The notes under the pieces are model-generated. The model saw nothing but the letters and a program-made list of their open reading frames with translations, had not been told where the DNA came from and made no database searches. Positions 18,226-29,758 of a stretch of 64,000 nt of DNA are shown piece after piece. Every line of letters starts with the position of its first letter. The stretch's first letter is position 1. Source of the stretch: Paenibacillus contaminans. Its GTDB lineage: Bacteria > Bacillota > Bacilli > Paenibacillales > NBRC-103111. The position numbers and the translations under genes are program-made. Where the stretch lies: the NCBI RefSeq assembly GCF_003285015.1, contig NZ_QMFB01000024.1, forward strand, positions 10,294 to 74,293, written 5' to 3'.

Positions 18226-18268
18226 AAAAAAGGGCGAATAAGCTGTGCGCTTATACGCCCTTTTTTTG
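18226..18268. terminator. Bidirectional terminator between the Nudix and secDF-fusion genes
   Basis: AAAAAAGGGCG and CGCCCTTTTTTT flank an inner ATAAGC/GCTTAT stem, giving A and T runs for both directions of these convergent genes. Confidence 0.88.
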
Positions 18269-18317
18269 TTAGTTGCTTATCTCTCCTTCAGCATGTTCGC
18301 GCTAGCCGAATGTCGGC

Positions 18318-21300
18318 TTATGCATGCGAGCGGACAGCGCGCACCACGAACTCCCTGAAGTTATAGTTCACGGGAGCTTCGGTTCCCCGCAAGGAAGCGA
18401 CGGCTTCCATGAATTGGCGGTCCTCCGTGGTCGCCGAATTGTAGATGCCTGTCACCTCGATATTCTCGAAGCCGGCTTTACTTAACCAATCGCGGATTTC
18501 CGGGGAGGCCATGCCGAGCAACTCGTCTCTTTGGATGGAATTGTCCAGAAGCCTGAACAGGGTGGACGGCTGAAAAATATTTGGTACGACCGCCAGTAGC
18601 ACCCCGCCTTCCCGTAGCGTCTCCCGGCATCTGTGCAGTGCCGAAATCGGATTGTGCAAACTGTGAAATGTGTTATGCAGAATCACTACATCAAGCGAAG
18701 CGGGAGAATGAAGCTCCAATGCCTGCTCGGCCGTTCCCGTATAAGCAGGGGCGGAGCAAACTAGCGATGCGCCTTCAGCGGCATTCCCGTTAGCATCTGC
18801 GCCGTACAGGACCGCTTCCGGAAACTTATCCTTGATCTTTAACAGGGTACCGCCAAGTCCGCATCCGATTTCGAGAACATGGGGAGCTGCATCGCCGGCT
18901 GTGCCGGGTATTCGATCAACCAAATCGCTGCGTATTTCCGTGGCGCGATCCGGGTGAAACCCCCATTTGTCCATGAATTTTTGCCGATTGGAGCTAATCA
19001 ACTTATTAAATTCGACCGCCCGCTCTCCGAATGAGACGCTCCCGTAGTGATGGATAAATGTATCCTTGCATAGCAGCAAACGGTAGCCGGCTCTTCTGAT
19101 CCGATAGCTAAGGTCGTCATCCTCGCAATTGCCCGGCGTAAATCGCTCGTCCAATTCGCCGATTTCCTCGAGAATATGGCGCTTAATCAGCATATTGTAA
19201 CCGACCAGCTTCAGCCGTTCCTCCCAAAGAATCGGATTTGACCGGTTAAATGCTTCGGCGAAAAGCTGCATGCCTTCCATATTTTTGTACATAGCCGGGA
19301 TGGTTTGATAGTACGAGCAGCTGTTGGTGACGGTTCCTACGGCGCCGATTTGCGGATCGCTGTGAAGCGCGATTAGCATATTTTCCAGCCAGCGGGCCGT
19401 GACTACGGTGTCGTTATTCAGCAGCAGGATAGCGTCGCCCTTCGCGATTCCGATCCCCTGATTGCACGCAGCAGGAAACCCGGCATTAAAGTCGTTGTAT
19501 ATGACGACGATATCGGATTGTTCCCGCAGCCAAGAAACCGTTTCGTCGCTGGAATGGTTATCGACGACGATCATTTCGTAGGAATCGGGAGCGGTATGCT
19601 TACGGATGCTCTCGATGCACGATTTCGTGTAATCGAGTTTATTGTAGGTAATAATCACAATGCTTGTGAGCATCGTTTCTGCTCCACTCACATCTTCGAT
19701 CGGTTCTATCTCGGCAAACCGGGGATTGCGCGGGCGCTCGGACCGGGTCTCCGGTTTGTTCCCAAGTTTGATGCGAATAGATAACCAGATTTGGCTGGCG
19801 ATAAAGATCGAAGAGTACATGCCTGCAATCAGTCCGATCGTCATAGCCAGCGAAAAAACGCGGATGGACTCGCTGCCCCAGAACAGCAAGGCGACGCTGG
19901 GGAATAGGACGGCAACTACAGTATTAACCGATCGTCCTAGCGTCTGCATGATGCTTGCGTTCACGATGCTTGCGTATTGCTCCGTCGAAACGGGCCGCTC
20001 CCGTTTCACATTTTCACGAATTCTATCGAATGTGACGACGGTATCGTTGATCGAATAACCGATGATCGTAAGCAAGGCCGCAATAAAAGTCAAGTTGACC
20101 TCGATCCGAAAGAGAGAAAAAGTACTGACGACGATAAAGGCATCATGAAGTAGTGCAACAATGGCCGCCAAAGCGAAAGACCATTGGAAACGGAATGCCA
20201 AATACAGCAGAATCCCTGCGCTGGCTACCGCTACCGCGATAACGGCTTTGAAGGCAAGATCCCGCGCAATACCGGGATCGACGGTGTTTTCTTCCCGTTC
20301 GATCTGGTTTCCGTATACGGCGGCAAATGCAGCTACGACTTGGTCTCCTTCGCCAAGGTTGGGATCGAGGATCGTTTCGAAACGTAAAGACACCCGATTC
20401 TGTCCATCTCCTCCGATCGTGACCGTGGACGGCCGGAAGCCGGCATCCCGCACGATTTGCTCGGCGCGCTGTTTATCGATGCTTTGTCCCAGCGTAATGT
20501 CGAGCGTCGTCCCCGCTTTGAAATCTACTCCCAGATGTAAACCTTGGACAGCCAAGCTGGCGATGCCGACGATCGTCAAAGCTATGGAGATCGCGTAGAA
20601 AAGCTTGCGCTTTCCGGCGAAATCGAATCCGCGAGCAGAAGTCTTGTCCTTAACGAATGGTTCCTGTTTCGTTATTCCGGCTGCAAACGCCGAAGGGCGG
20701 CGAAATAGACGGGTTTGCATTAACGTTTTCAGCAGCCACTGCGACATATACACATTCGTCAGAAAGCTAAGCGCTATACTGACGAGTAAAGTCAATGCGA
20801 AGCCGCGTATAGCGCCGGTGCCCACTTGAAACAAAACGATAGCCGCCAGCGCAGTCGTTACATTCGCGTCCATGATCGTGCGGAAAGAATGGCTGGAGCT
20901 GGCTTTCAGCGCTTTGAGCAAATCCGGCTCTTTGGCCGCTTCTTCTTTGAACCTGGCATAGGTGATGATGTTGGCGTCAACCGCCATGCCGATTCCGAGC
21001 ACGATTGCCGCAATCCCGGGCAGCGTCAACGTCGCGTTTAACCCGTTCATTACAAGCAGAAGCAGCCAGGTATACGTAATCAGCGTAATGCTGGCGACGA
21101 CTCCGGCCATCCGATACAAGACAAGCATGAATATCAGAATGAGAATAGAACCGGTGAGACCGGCAAGCGCCGTTTCTTTTAAAGAATGCTGGCCCAGCGA
21201 TGCGCCGACGGATTGGGCATATTTCTCTGTCAGCTTGAGCGGAAGCGCACCCAGATTGATGTTATCGGCCAGCTCTTTGGCTTGTTCGGGCATATAGTTT

Positions 21301-21887
21301 CCGTAAATGGTCGAGATGCCGTCGGTCATAACGGCGTTAATGGTAGGCTCGGTAAGCAATGTTTCATCCAAATAGATGGAAATCGGTTGATGAAGGAGCC
21401 TTTCCGACAGCTTTCTAAGCTTTTCTTTTTCTTTCACCTCGACGCGGATCATAGGGCGCTGAGCCTTATCGTAAACGACGGCGGCAGCTCCTTCGACAAA
21501 GTCCCGTCCGTACAGCTCGATTGTACCGTCGGGCCCGCGAATGGTCAGCTCCGCTGGTTTCTTCAGCAGCTCGCGGACGTTGCGCTCATCCTCGACGCCG
21601 GCGAGCCTTACACGGATATAGCGACTGCCTTCCGTCCAAATTTCGGGCTCGCTCGTTCCGAGCGCATTGACGCGATGCTCCAGGCTTTTTGCCGTTTGCA
21701 TCAGCGCTTCGCGGGTCACTTCCATACCGTCCGTTGAAGGGGACGCTTCGTAAAGCACCTCGAATCCGCCTTTCAGGTCAAGTCCCAATCGCATTTGTTG
21801 CAAAATATTGCCGCTGGTCGCAGCAATGACGAACAATGTCAAAATTACGCTGATTAAAAACGCGGCGATTCTTTTGTAGTTCAGCAA
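18318..21887 (-). CDS. secDF: SecDF protein-export subunit fused to a GT2 glycosyltransferase and a SAM methyltransferase
   Basis: One uninterrupted 1189-residue frame. Residues 1-738 are a complete SecDF: SecD part with RLGLDLKGGFEV (33-44) and VLGIGMAVDANIITYARFKEE (296-316), SecF part with LGVDFKAGT (452-460) and TIIGYSINDTVVTFDRIREN (607-626), and about 12 membrane helices. Residues 739-965 are a family 2 glycosyltransferase starting MLTSIVIITYN, with a metal-site-like NND (824-826) and EDDDLSYR (922-929). Residues 1003-1150 are a class I methyltransferase with VLEIGCGLGG (1004-1013). SecDF uses the proton gradient to help pull proteins through SecYEG; the catalytic part would face the cytoplasm. 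TTG 21887 is preceded by GAGGTG. Met739 has AGTGGAG 8-9 nt before it, so a separate 451-residue glycosyltransferase could also be made from an internal start (19673). A divergent collagen-like surface protein and another glycosyltransferase suggest export-coupled glycosylation. Such a fusion is not a SecDF form I know. Confidence 0.9.
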   Translation of the reverse strand: MLNYKRIAAFLISVILTLFVIAATSGNILQQMRLGLDLKGGFEVLYEASPSTDGMEVTREALMQTAKSLEHRVNALGTSEPEIWTEGSRYIRVRLAGVEDERNVRELLKKPAELTIRGPDGTIELYGRDFVEGAAAVVYDKAQRPMIRVEVKEKEKLRKLSERLLHQPISIYLDETLLTEPTINAVMTDGISTIYGNYMPEQAKELADNINLGALPLKLTEKYAQSVGASLGQHSLKETALAGLTGSILILIFMLVLYRMAGVVASITLITYTWLLLLVMNGLNATLTLPGIAAIVLGIGMAVDANIITYARFKEEAAKEPDLLKALKASSSHSFRTIMDANVTTALAAIVLFQVGTGAIRGFALTLLVSIALSFLTNVYMSQWLLKTLMQTRLFRRPSAFAAGITKQEPFVKDKTSARGFDFAGKRKLFYAISIALTIVGIASLAVQGLHLGVDFKAGTTLDITLGQSIDKQRAEQIVRDAGFRPSTVTIGGDGQNRVSLRFETILDPNLGEGDQVVAAFAAVYGNQIEREENTVDPGIARDLAFKAVIAVAVASAGILLYLAFRFQWSFALAAIVALLHDAFIVVSTFSLFRIEVNLTFIAALLTIIGYSINDTVVTFDRIRENVKRERPVSTEQYASIVNASIMQTLGRSVNTVVAVLFPSVALLFWGSESIRVFSLAMTIGLIAGMYSSIFIASQIWLSIRIKLGNKPETRSERPRNPRFAEIEPIEDVSGAETMLTSIVIITYNKLDYTKSCIESIRKHTAPDSYEMIVVDNHSSDETVSWLREQSDIVVIYNDFNAGFPAACNQGIGIAKGDAILLLNNDTVVTARWLENMLIALHSDPQIGAVGTVTNSCSYYQTIPAMYKNMEGMQLFAEAFNRSNPILWEERLKLVGYNMLIKRHILEEIGELDERFTPGNCEDDDLSYRIRRAGYRLLLCKDTFIHHYGSVSFGERAVEFNKLISSNRQKFMDKWGFHPDRATEIRSDLVDRIPGTAGDAAPHVLEIGCGLGGTLLKIKDKFPEAVLYGADANGNAAEGASLVCSAPAYTGTAEQALELHSPASLDVVILHNTFHSLHNPISALHRCRETLREGGVLLAVVPNIFQPSTLFRLLDNSIQRDELLGMASPEIRDWLSKAGFENIEVTGIYNSATTEDRQFMEAVASLRGTEAPVNYNFREFVVRAVRSHA

Positions 21888-21971
21888 TCTAACACCTCAT
21901 TGGAAGATCGTTACATTTTAATGTTTATACGCATTTTCTCCTATTCTACTAAAAAAGTATAGGCGATGATT

Positions 21972-22033
21972 CTGGACATTTACTGGACAATGCGGCGTTA
22001 TAAGGAAGATTCGGATGTTCAGTGAATGTCCAG
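21972..22033. promoter_or_regulatory. Inverted repeat in the divergent promoter region
   Basis: CTGGACATTTACTG (21972-21985) and CAGTGAATGTCCAG (22020-22033) are inverted copies with one mismatch, 34 nt apart, midway between the two divergent start codons (21887 and 22185). It looks like a pair of regulator sites controlling both the secDF fusion and the collagen-like gene; which protein binds is unknown. Confidence 0.55.
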
Positions 22034-22172
22034 AGCATGTAGTTAAAATGAACTAGTTGGTGATTAATAGCAAATTATGACGAAAGCGGGGGAACGGAAG
22101 AACAATCGGCGCGGTTTATGCAGTTCATGGCGGTAAACGGACAGAAATTGTCGAAAAATGCGGAAACGATAA

Positions 22173-24494
<2,322 letters not shown>

Positions 24495-24510
24495 CAGGAG
24501 TAGATAGGCG

Positions 24511-26340
24511 ATGAACATTAGCATAGTCGTACTGGCCCAGCATGCGAAGCAATTGGAGAGCTGCCTGGCGGCGATCGGAAAGCATACGAAACGCCCTTAC
24601 GAGCTGATTGTGGTGAATGATGGAGGTTTGCCGGAGATTAACGGGCTGCTTTCGCAGCCCGGAGCTCCCGTTTGCCGGATCGTTGCCTTGGAGCAGCGGG
24701 AAGGCGTGGCCGCAGGCTATAACCGCGGATTCGCCGCAGCGGCGGGAGACCGTATTGCCTTCATCAGGGACCACATTCAGGTTTCAGAAGGCTGGCTCGA
24801 TGCGTTATCGGACTGCATGGATGCTCATCCGGAAGCTGCGCTGGTCGGGCCTATGACTCACGGCGTAAGCGGAATTCAGAATGCGTCGGAAGTTCCCTCA
24901 GAGGCGATGCTTGCGGTAGACCGTGCGATGCGTCCGCTGCTGCTGGGGAAGCAGCAGTCAGCGATGCCGGTCGCCCGCCTGCTCAATATTTTGCTGCTAG
25001 CCGATAAGGAAGCCTTCCGGCAGTTGGGCGGCTTCGATGAACGGTTCGTTCTGGAAACCTACGAGGATGACGACTTGTGCTACCGTGCGCTCCTGGCCGG
25101 TTTCGGCTTGTATGTGGCGCTGGATTGCTTTGTGCGGTATTCGCCGCCGCTTCCGCTCTTTCCCGAAGATCCTGGGCGGTTGGCCCGCCAGCTGGAAGCC
25201 AATCGCCGGACAGCGATGGAGAAATGGGGCGAAGACGTAACGGCAGCGCTGTCGAACTGGAAGCGGGATATCACGGTCAGCCTCTGCATGATTGTCAAGA
25301 ACGAGGAACAGACGTTGGCGCGCTGCCTGTCCAGCGTATGCGACTTGGTGGACGAGATCGTCATCTTGGATACGGGCTCGACGGATCGAACGAAAGCGAT
25401 CGCGCGTCAATTCGATGCAGCAATTTACGATTTCGTCTGGGAGGACGATTTTGCGAAAGCGCGAAACCGGGCATTCGAGTTGGCGACGCAAGAGTATATT
25501 CTTTGGCTCGACGCGGACGATATTTTGCTGCCGGAGGACCGGCTTAAATTTCGCACTCTCGTATCTGCGCTGCCCTGGCAAACCGACGCCGTCTCGATGA
25601 CGTATAATCTGGCGCGGGACGAATACGGCAACGTCACGGCGAGCTTGCGTCGAAACCGTCTTGTTAGACGGAGCTGCGGCTTTAGATGGGTTGGCATTGT
25701 TCATGAATATCTGGACGTATACGGGAAGTTCCTCCACTCCGATGTCTGCGTGACGCACGACCGTCAACATACGAACAGCTCGCGTAATTTGCAAATTTAC
25801 GAGCGGAGATTTGCAGCCGGAGAATTGTTTACGCCGAGGGATCAATTTTATTTTGCCAATGAACTGTTCGAGCATGGGCAGTGGGAACGCGCGGCCGAGC
25901 AATACGAATGCTTTTTGGCGGGGAACGAAGGCTGGGTCGAGGACAAGATTTCCGCCTGCGGGCGAGCGGCGGAATGCTACCGTGAGCTGAAGGATATGCT
26001 GAGGGCGAAGCAAAAAGCGCTGCAATCGTTCTCCTATGCGCTGCCGCGCGCGGAAAATTGCTGTCGTCTTGGGATGTTCTATCTCAGCGAGGGCAACTAC
26101 GCGGACGCTGTATGGTGGTACAAGCTTGCCGCCGGGTTGACGCCGCCTGCGGACAGCCACGCGATCCTTCAGCACGTTTGCTGGACATGGCTGCCGCATT
26201 TGCAGCTGTGCGTATGCTACGACAGGCTTGGCCAATACGAGCTGGCTTACGGACATAATGAGCAAGCGGCTGCGTTCATTCCCGACGATACCCGGGTGAA
26301 GGGAAATCGGGAGTATTTATTGACACGTTTGTCGACGTGA
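24511..26340 (+). CDS. Two-domain GT2 glycosyltransferase with helical repeat tail
   Basis: This 609-residue cytoplasmic protein has two family 2 glycosyltransferase domains. The first (about 1-250) opens MNISIVVLAQH and keeps EDDDLCYR but has only a weak DxD (IRDHIQ). The second (about 253-470) opens ITVSLCMIVKNEE and has a clear DADD in ILWLDADDI. The C-terminal part (about 480-600) is helical and TPR-like, as in SunS-type protein glycosyltransferases. It starts 16 nt after the collagen-like gene, after CAGGAG, so both are one operon. It may add sugars to the threonines of that protein; substrate and acceptor are inferred from position only. Confidence 0.85.
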   Translation: MNISIVVLAQHAKQLESCLAAIGKHTKRPYELIVVNDGGLPEINGLLSQPGAPVCRIVALEQREGVAAGYNRGFAAAAGDRIAFIRDHIQVSEGWLDALSDCMDAHPEAALVGPMTHGVSGIQNASEVPSEAMLAVDRAMRPLLLGKQQSAMPVARLLNILLLADKEAFRQLGGFDERFVLETYEDDDLCYRALLAGFGLYVALDCFVRYSPPLPLFPEDPGRLARQLEANRRTAMEKWGEDVTAALSNWKRDITVSLCMIVKNEEQTLARCLSSVCDLVDEIVILDTGSTDRTKAIARQFDAAIYDFVWEDDFAKARNRAFELATQEYILWLDADDILLPEDRLKFRTLVSALPWQTDAVSMTYNLARDEYGNVTASLRRNRLVRRSCGFRWVGIVHEYLDVYGKFLHSDVCVTHDRQHTNSSRNLQIYERRFAAGELFTPRDQFYFANELFEHGQWERAAEQYECFLAGNEGWVEDKISACGRAAECYRELKDMLRAKQKALQSFSYALPRAENCCRLGMFYLSEGNYADAVWWYKLAAGLTPPADSHAILQHVCWTWLPHLQLCVCYDRLGQYELAYGHNEQAAAFIPDDTRVKGNREYLLTRLST

Positions 26341-26362
26341 CGAGGAGGAGCTTGCTGTTTCA

Positions 26363-27991
26363 ATGAATAAAATAACGGTTGCAGCCGGCTTGGCCGCATT
26401 GCTGGCATCGGCGGTATCGCCGGCCAACGCGGTGCCGAAGCCGGATGACGTAACATCATCGCCTGCCGTGCCGGCCGGTTTGCCGAACGAGCCGATCTTG
26501 CAAGATACGGCGGCGCCGGGAGAGCCCGCAACGGTGACGGGAGATACGTACGGCGCAGAAGAAGTTCCGCCGGCGGTATCCTTGCCCATTACCGGCAATC
26601 CGGGCGAATCGAGCTCCGTCACCGGGCAGGTTTACGGGGATGGCGCGTCCGAGGGCATTGCGCCCGACACCGTATACGGGATAATGGCGTTCGGCCAAAA
26701 TCACGCGCTTGCCATCGATAAGCTTGGACAAGTATGGAGCTGGGGAGAGAACGGAAACGGACAGCTCGGCGACGGAACGAATAGCCGCAGAAAAGCTCCC
26801 GTGCAGGTGCCGGGACTTCAGCAGGCCACGGCGGTTTCCGCGGGAGCGTTTTATTCGCTGGCTTTGACGGCTGACGGCACGTTATGGGCGTGGGGCAGCA
26901 ACAGTCTGGGCGAATTGGGCGCCGATACCGTGACAGGCAGCGCGGTTCCCGTTCCGGTCTTGCAAGACGTGGCAGGCATGGCAAGCGGAATTGCGCATAC
27001 GGTGGCGCTGAAGAAAGACGGTACGGTTTGGAGCTGGGGCTTAAACAACAAGGGTCAGCTCGGCGCGGACGATGCCGTGAAGCGGAGCGTTCCGGTGCAG
27101 GTAGAAGGCTTGGAAGGAATTAAGCAGGTTGCGGCGGCAGGCTATTACACGCTGGCGCTTGGCGAGGACGGTACCGTGTGGAGCTGGGGCGACAACAGCT
27201 CCGGTCAACTTGGGGACGGGACAAAAAGCGGCAAAGTCAAGCCGGCTCCGGTACTCGGCGCTGCGAAGCAAATAGCCGCAGGCTCCGATCATGCGCTGGC
27301 TGTCATGACAGACGGCACGGTAACGGCTTGGGGCGGAAACGGCCAAGGCCAGCTGGGAGACGGCACAATGACGGACAGGCTGCACCCTGCGGAGGTCCCG
27401 GGATTGCAGGGCATTTCCAATATCGCCGCCGGTATGTTTTACAGCTTTGCGGCAACGGGCGACGGCCAATTATGGGGCTGGGGAGCGAACCGGCTAGGCC
27501 AACTTGGCGCCGGACATACGGCTGACCGCTTTTCCCCTGAGCGTATCGGAGGACTTGACGGCGTCCGGTCGATCGGTGCAGGTTTCTACAACGGCGGAGC
27601 CGTTAGTGAAAGAGGCGTCGTCTATACCTGGGGCTCCAATGCCGGCGGACAGCTCGGCAACGGGACGGAACAGTCCGTTACGGCGCCTGTAAAGGTGCTG
27701 GCGATCTCCCCAGAAGCCGCCGATTCGGAAAACCCGACTGCGCCTGTAGAGATTTCCCTTGTAGGCGTATCTAAGTCAATGGCGCAATTGTCTTGGACGG
27801 GAGCGATCGACGATGCCGGCATCGCCGCTTATGAAATTTATGTAGACGGCGAACTGGCCGGGACAAGCGGTTTGCCGGAGTACGTCCTGCGCGGCCTGCA
27901 GTCCGGAGCTTCCTACACCGTGGAAATCCAGTCGAGGGATACTTCAGGCAAGCTCTCGCAACGGGCATCCATACAGCTGACCACGCTTTAG
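26363..27991 (+). CDS. Secreted RCC1-propeller protein with FN3 domain
   Basis: This 542-residue exported protein has a signal peptide at 1-23 (cleavage near ANA-VP), a low-complexity stretch to 100, then seven RCC1 blades (about 103-455). Each blade has a WSWG/WAWG-like turn and GQLGDGT-like motif, a full seven-bladed beta-propeller. A fibronectin type III domain (about 462-542) ends it. It lies 22 nt after the glycosyltransferase gene with GAGGAGGAGC upstream, so it is the third gene of the operon. Bacterial extracellular RCC1-like proteins are mostly uncharacterised; binding to a glycan or to the collagen-like rod is possible. No catalytic motif is visible. Confidence 0.88.
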   Translation: MNKITVAAGLAALLASAVSPANAVPKPDDVTSSPAVPAGLPNEPILQDTAAPGEPATVTGDTYGAEEVPPAVSLPITGNPGESSSVTGQVYGDGASEGIAPDTVYGIMAFGQNHALAIDKLGQVWSWGENGNGQLGDGTNSRRKAPVQVPGLQQATAVSAGAFYSLALTADGTLWAWGSNSLGELGADTVTGSAVPVPVLQDVAGMASGIAHTVALKKDGTVWSWGLNNKGQLGADDAVKRSVPVQVEGLEGIKQVAAAGYYTLALGEDGTVWSWGDNSSGQLGDGTKSGKVKPAPVLGAAKQIAAGSDHALAVMTDGTVTAWGGNGQGQLGDGTMTDRLHPAEVPGLQGISNIAAGMFYSFAATGDGQLWGWGANRLGQLGAGHTADRFSPERIGGLDGVRSIGAGFYNGGAVSERGVVYTWGSNAGGQLGNGTEQSVTAPVKVLAISPEAADSENPTAPVEISLVGVSKSMAQLSWTGAIDDAGIAAYEIYVDGELAGTSGLPEYVLRGLQSGASYTVEIQSRDTSGKLSQRASIQLTTL

Positions 27992-28003
27992 CATATTGCC
28001 TGC

Positions 28004-28038
28004 AAAACCTCCGGAACCGTCATGGTCCGGGGGTTTTT
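28004..28038. terminator. Terminator between the RCC1 and REC-BTAD genes
   Basis: AAAACCTCCGGAACC and GGTCCGGGGGTTTTT form a stem around GTCAT and have A and T flanks, suiting both convergent genes. Confidence 0.8.
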
Positions 28039-28042
28039 GACG

Positions 28043-29212
28043 TTAAAGACTCTCGAGCATATCCGCGTACATTTGGCTGGTCGATTCTTTGGGGAGAAGC
28101 CCCAGCTCCGTTTGCAGCATGGCATGAAAGCTCTGGTAGTGTTTGACCAGGGATATCCGGTCCTTGCGCAGAAAGTAGGTTCGCAGCATAAGCTCATGAG
28201 AGTCCTCGTCCAAGTAGAATTTGTCCAGCGAACGCCGAAGCACGGCGATGGCCGGTTCGTAGCTTCCTTGCTCAATCCAGTGCAAAGCCAGTTGTCTGGA
28301 TGCTTTGACATACAGATCCCGGTAATACTCCCGCGCAGATTCGCACCAGACGTAATCGTAGCCTTCGAACAATTCGCCTTGATGGGAGGCGAGCATACGC
28401 TCATATTGCTCGGCGTTATTGCCGTTCACCGGAGCCTCGTTATGAACAAAGCGTTCGAAGCTCTCCGCATCGGATAAAATGGACGCAAGGTGCACCTCGT
28501 AGCAGTTGTTTGCATAATCGATCGTTCCGGCGATGTCCGCTTCTTTAAGCGACCGGCGTACTTTATAAAGGGTAGTGTGCAGATGGGAATGCGCTTGCTC
28601 TTGAGAAACGTTCGGCCAAATATTGTCGAATAGCTCCCATTTGGTGACACGTTTACTTCGTTTTAAATAAAGGTAAGCCATCAATTCCTCGGTTTTGGAT
28701 GTGCGCCATTTGATAGGCTGGGCTTCCGCACCTGGTCCGGTTACTTCGAAACCGCCAAGGCAACGAATACGCGCGCTAGAGGGAGCAGATAAGGGCGGGG
28801 AGGAGGGAGTTTTTGATTCGGCGGAATGTGCGCCATGCTCAACGGGTTGCTGACTCTTTCTCTTGAGCAGTCGTTCTATTGCCCGGTTCAACTGTATAGG
28901 GGTGACCGGTTTCAGAACGTAATCCAACACGCCCAGCTCGAATGCTTGTAGGGCATAGGTTTGGTGGCCGGTGACAAACACGATATGAATATGTTCATTG
29001 ATACCGTTTACTTTACTTGCCATTTCTAAACCGCTCATCATCGGCATTTGAACGTCGATAAAAACAACATCCGGCCGAATGACAGGGAGAGCACGCAAGG
29101 CGGCGTGCGGACTGGCGTATGTACCGGCCACCTGCAAACGGCCATCTTTCTCTAAGATATATTTCAATATGTCCTGAGACGGAATCTCGTCGTCCACGAT
29201 GACGGCTTTCAT
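28043..29212 (-). CDS. Response regulator with BTAD (SARP-like) domain
   Basis: Start ATG 29212 is chosen because GGAGGGAG lies 8 nt upstream; a further ATG seven codons earlier lacks one. The receiver domain (about 1-118) has the acidic pair VDDE, phospho-acceptor Asp in FIDVQMP and Lys in VLKPV. A linker leads to an OmpR-like DNA-binding domain (about 150-245: TSKTEELMAYL, ELFDNIWP) and a C-terminal helical BTAD domain (about 250-389). SARP-type activators bind direct repeats near promoters. No sensor kinase is adjacent. It converges on the collagen/glycosyltransferase operon and is a candidate regulator of it, by position only. Confidence 0.88.
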   Translation of the reverse strand: MKAVIVDDEIPSQDILKYILEKDGRLQVAGTYASPHAALRALPVIRPDVVFIDVQMPMMSGLEMASKVNGINEHIHIVFVTGHQTYALQAFELGVLDYVLKPVTPIQLNRAIERLLKRKSQQPVEHGAHSAESKTPSSPPLSAPSSARIRCLGGFEVTGPGAEAQPIKWRTSKTEELMAYLYLKRSKRVTKWELFDNIWPNVSQEQAHSHLHTTLYKVRRSLKEADIAGTIDYANNCYEVHLASILSDAESFERFVHNEAPVNGNNAEQYERMLASHQGELFEGYDYVWCESAREYYRDLYVKASRQLALHWIEQGSYEPAIAVLRRSLDKFYLDEDSHELMLRTYFLRKDRISLVKHYQSFHAMLQTELGLLPKESTSQMYADMLESL

Positions 29213-29588
29213 ATCGGATGCTCCCTCCAGCATGTCTAAAATGAGTGTAGTCGGTTTGCTCCAGATGAAGCAAGAAACTTTGTGAAAGAATTGCTCGGGA
29301 TCGCGAATAGAGAGCTGCTTAAAGATATCTTGTTGTAGAGACTGCTTGGCAGGGAATGCAACTCCGCAAATTATTTTAACAAACCAGCCTGTTTGGGGGC
29401 AATTATTATTTTGAGATGGAGCCGCCGCTACCGCCCGATTGACGAGGTATAGGCGGTTACTTACAATGGGGGGAAGCGGGGATATCCTGATAAAGGGACG
29501 GTTGGGGCAAAATGAGACTTGCAGCTAGGGGAATTATTGCAGCCGTTCGTACGGGTGCGGCATCCTATGCATTATTGCGTTGTGCTGA
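29213..29588. other. Non-coding stretch upstream of the REC-BTAD gene
   Basis: It contains the promoter side of the leftward regulator gene, but no convincing -35/-10 pair, RNA or gene. Confidence 0.4.
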
Positions 29589-29738
29589 CCGCATCGGAGC
29601 ATGCTCGCGAATATTGGGATGAACGGAAGGCGCCCGGGATCATTTCATGGGCTGATCGGCAGCTACGGCCATCAATTTCCGCGTCCGATCCGAAAGCTGG
29701 CTTATGAGTGGCTGGAAAGTGAGCTTGTCGGGGGATAG
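29589..29738 (+). pseudogene. Possible C-terminal remnant of a hydrolase-like gene
   Basis: The frame ending at 29738 reads GSYGHQFPRPIRKLAYEWLE near its end, which looks protein-like; a neighbouring frame reads ASEHAREYWDERKAPGI just before. Together they suggest a decayed, frameshifted gene end. No start with a ribosome site exists. It may also be chance. Confidence 0.2.
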
Positions 29739-29758
29739 CGAGGAGTGAGGGTGCTGCA

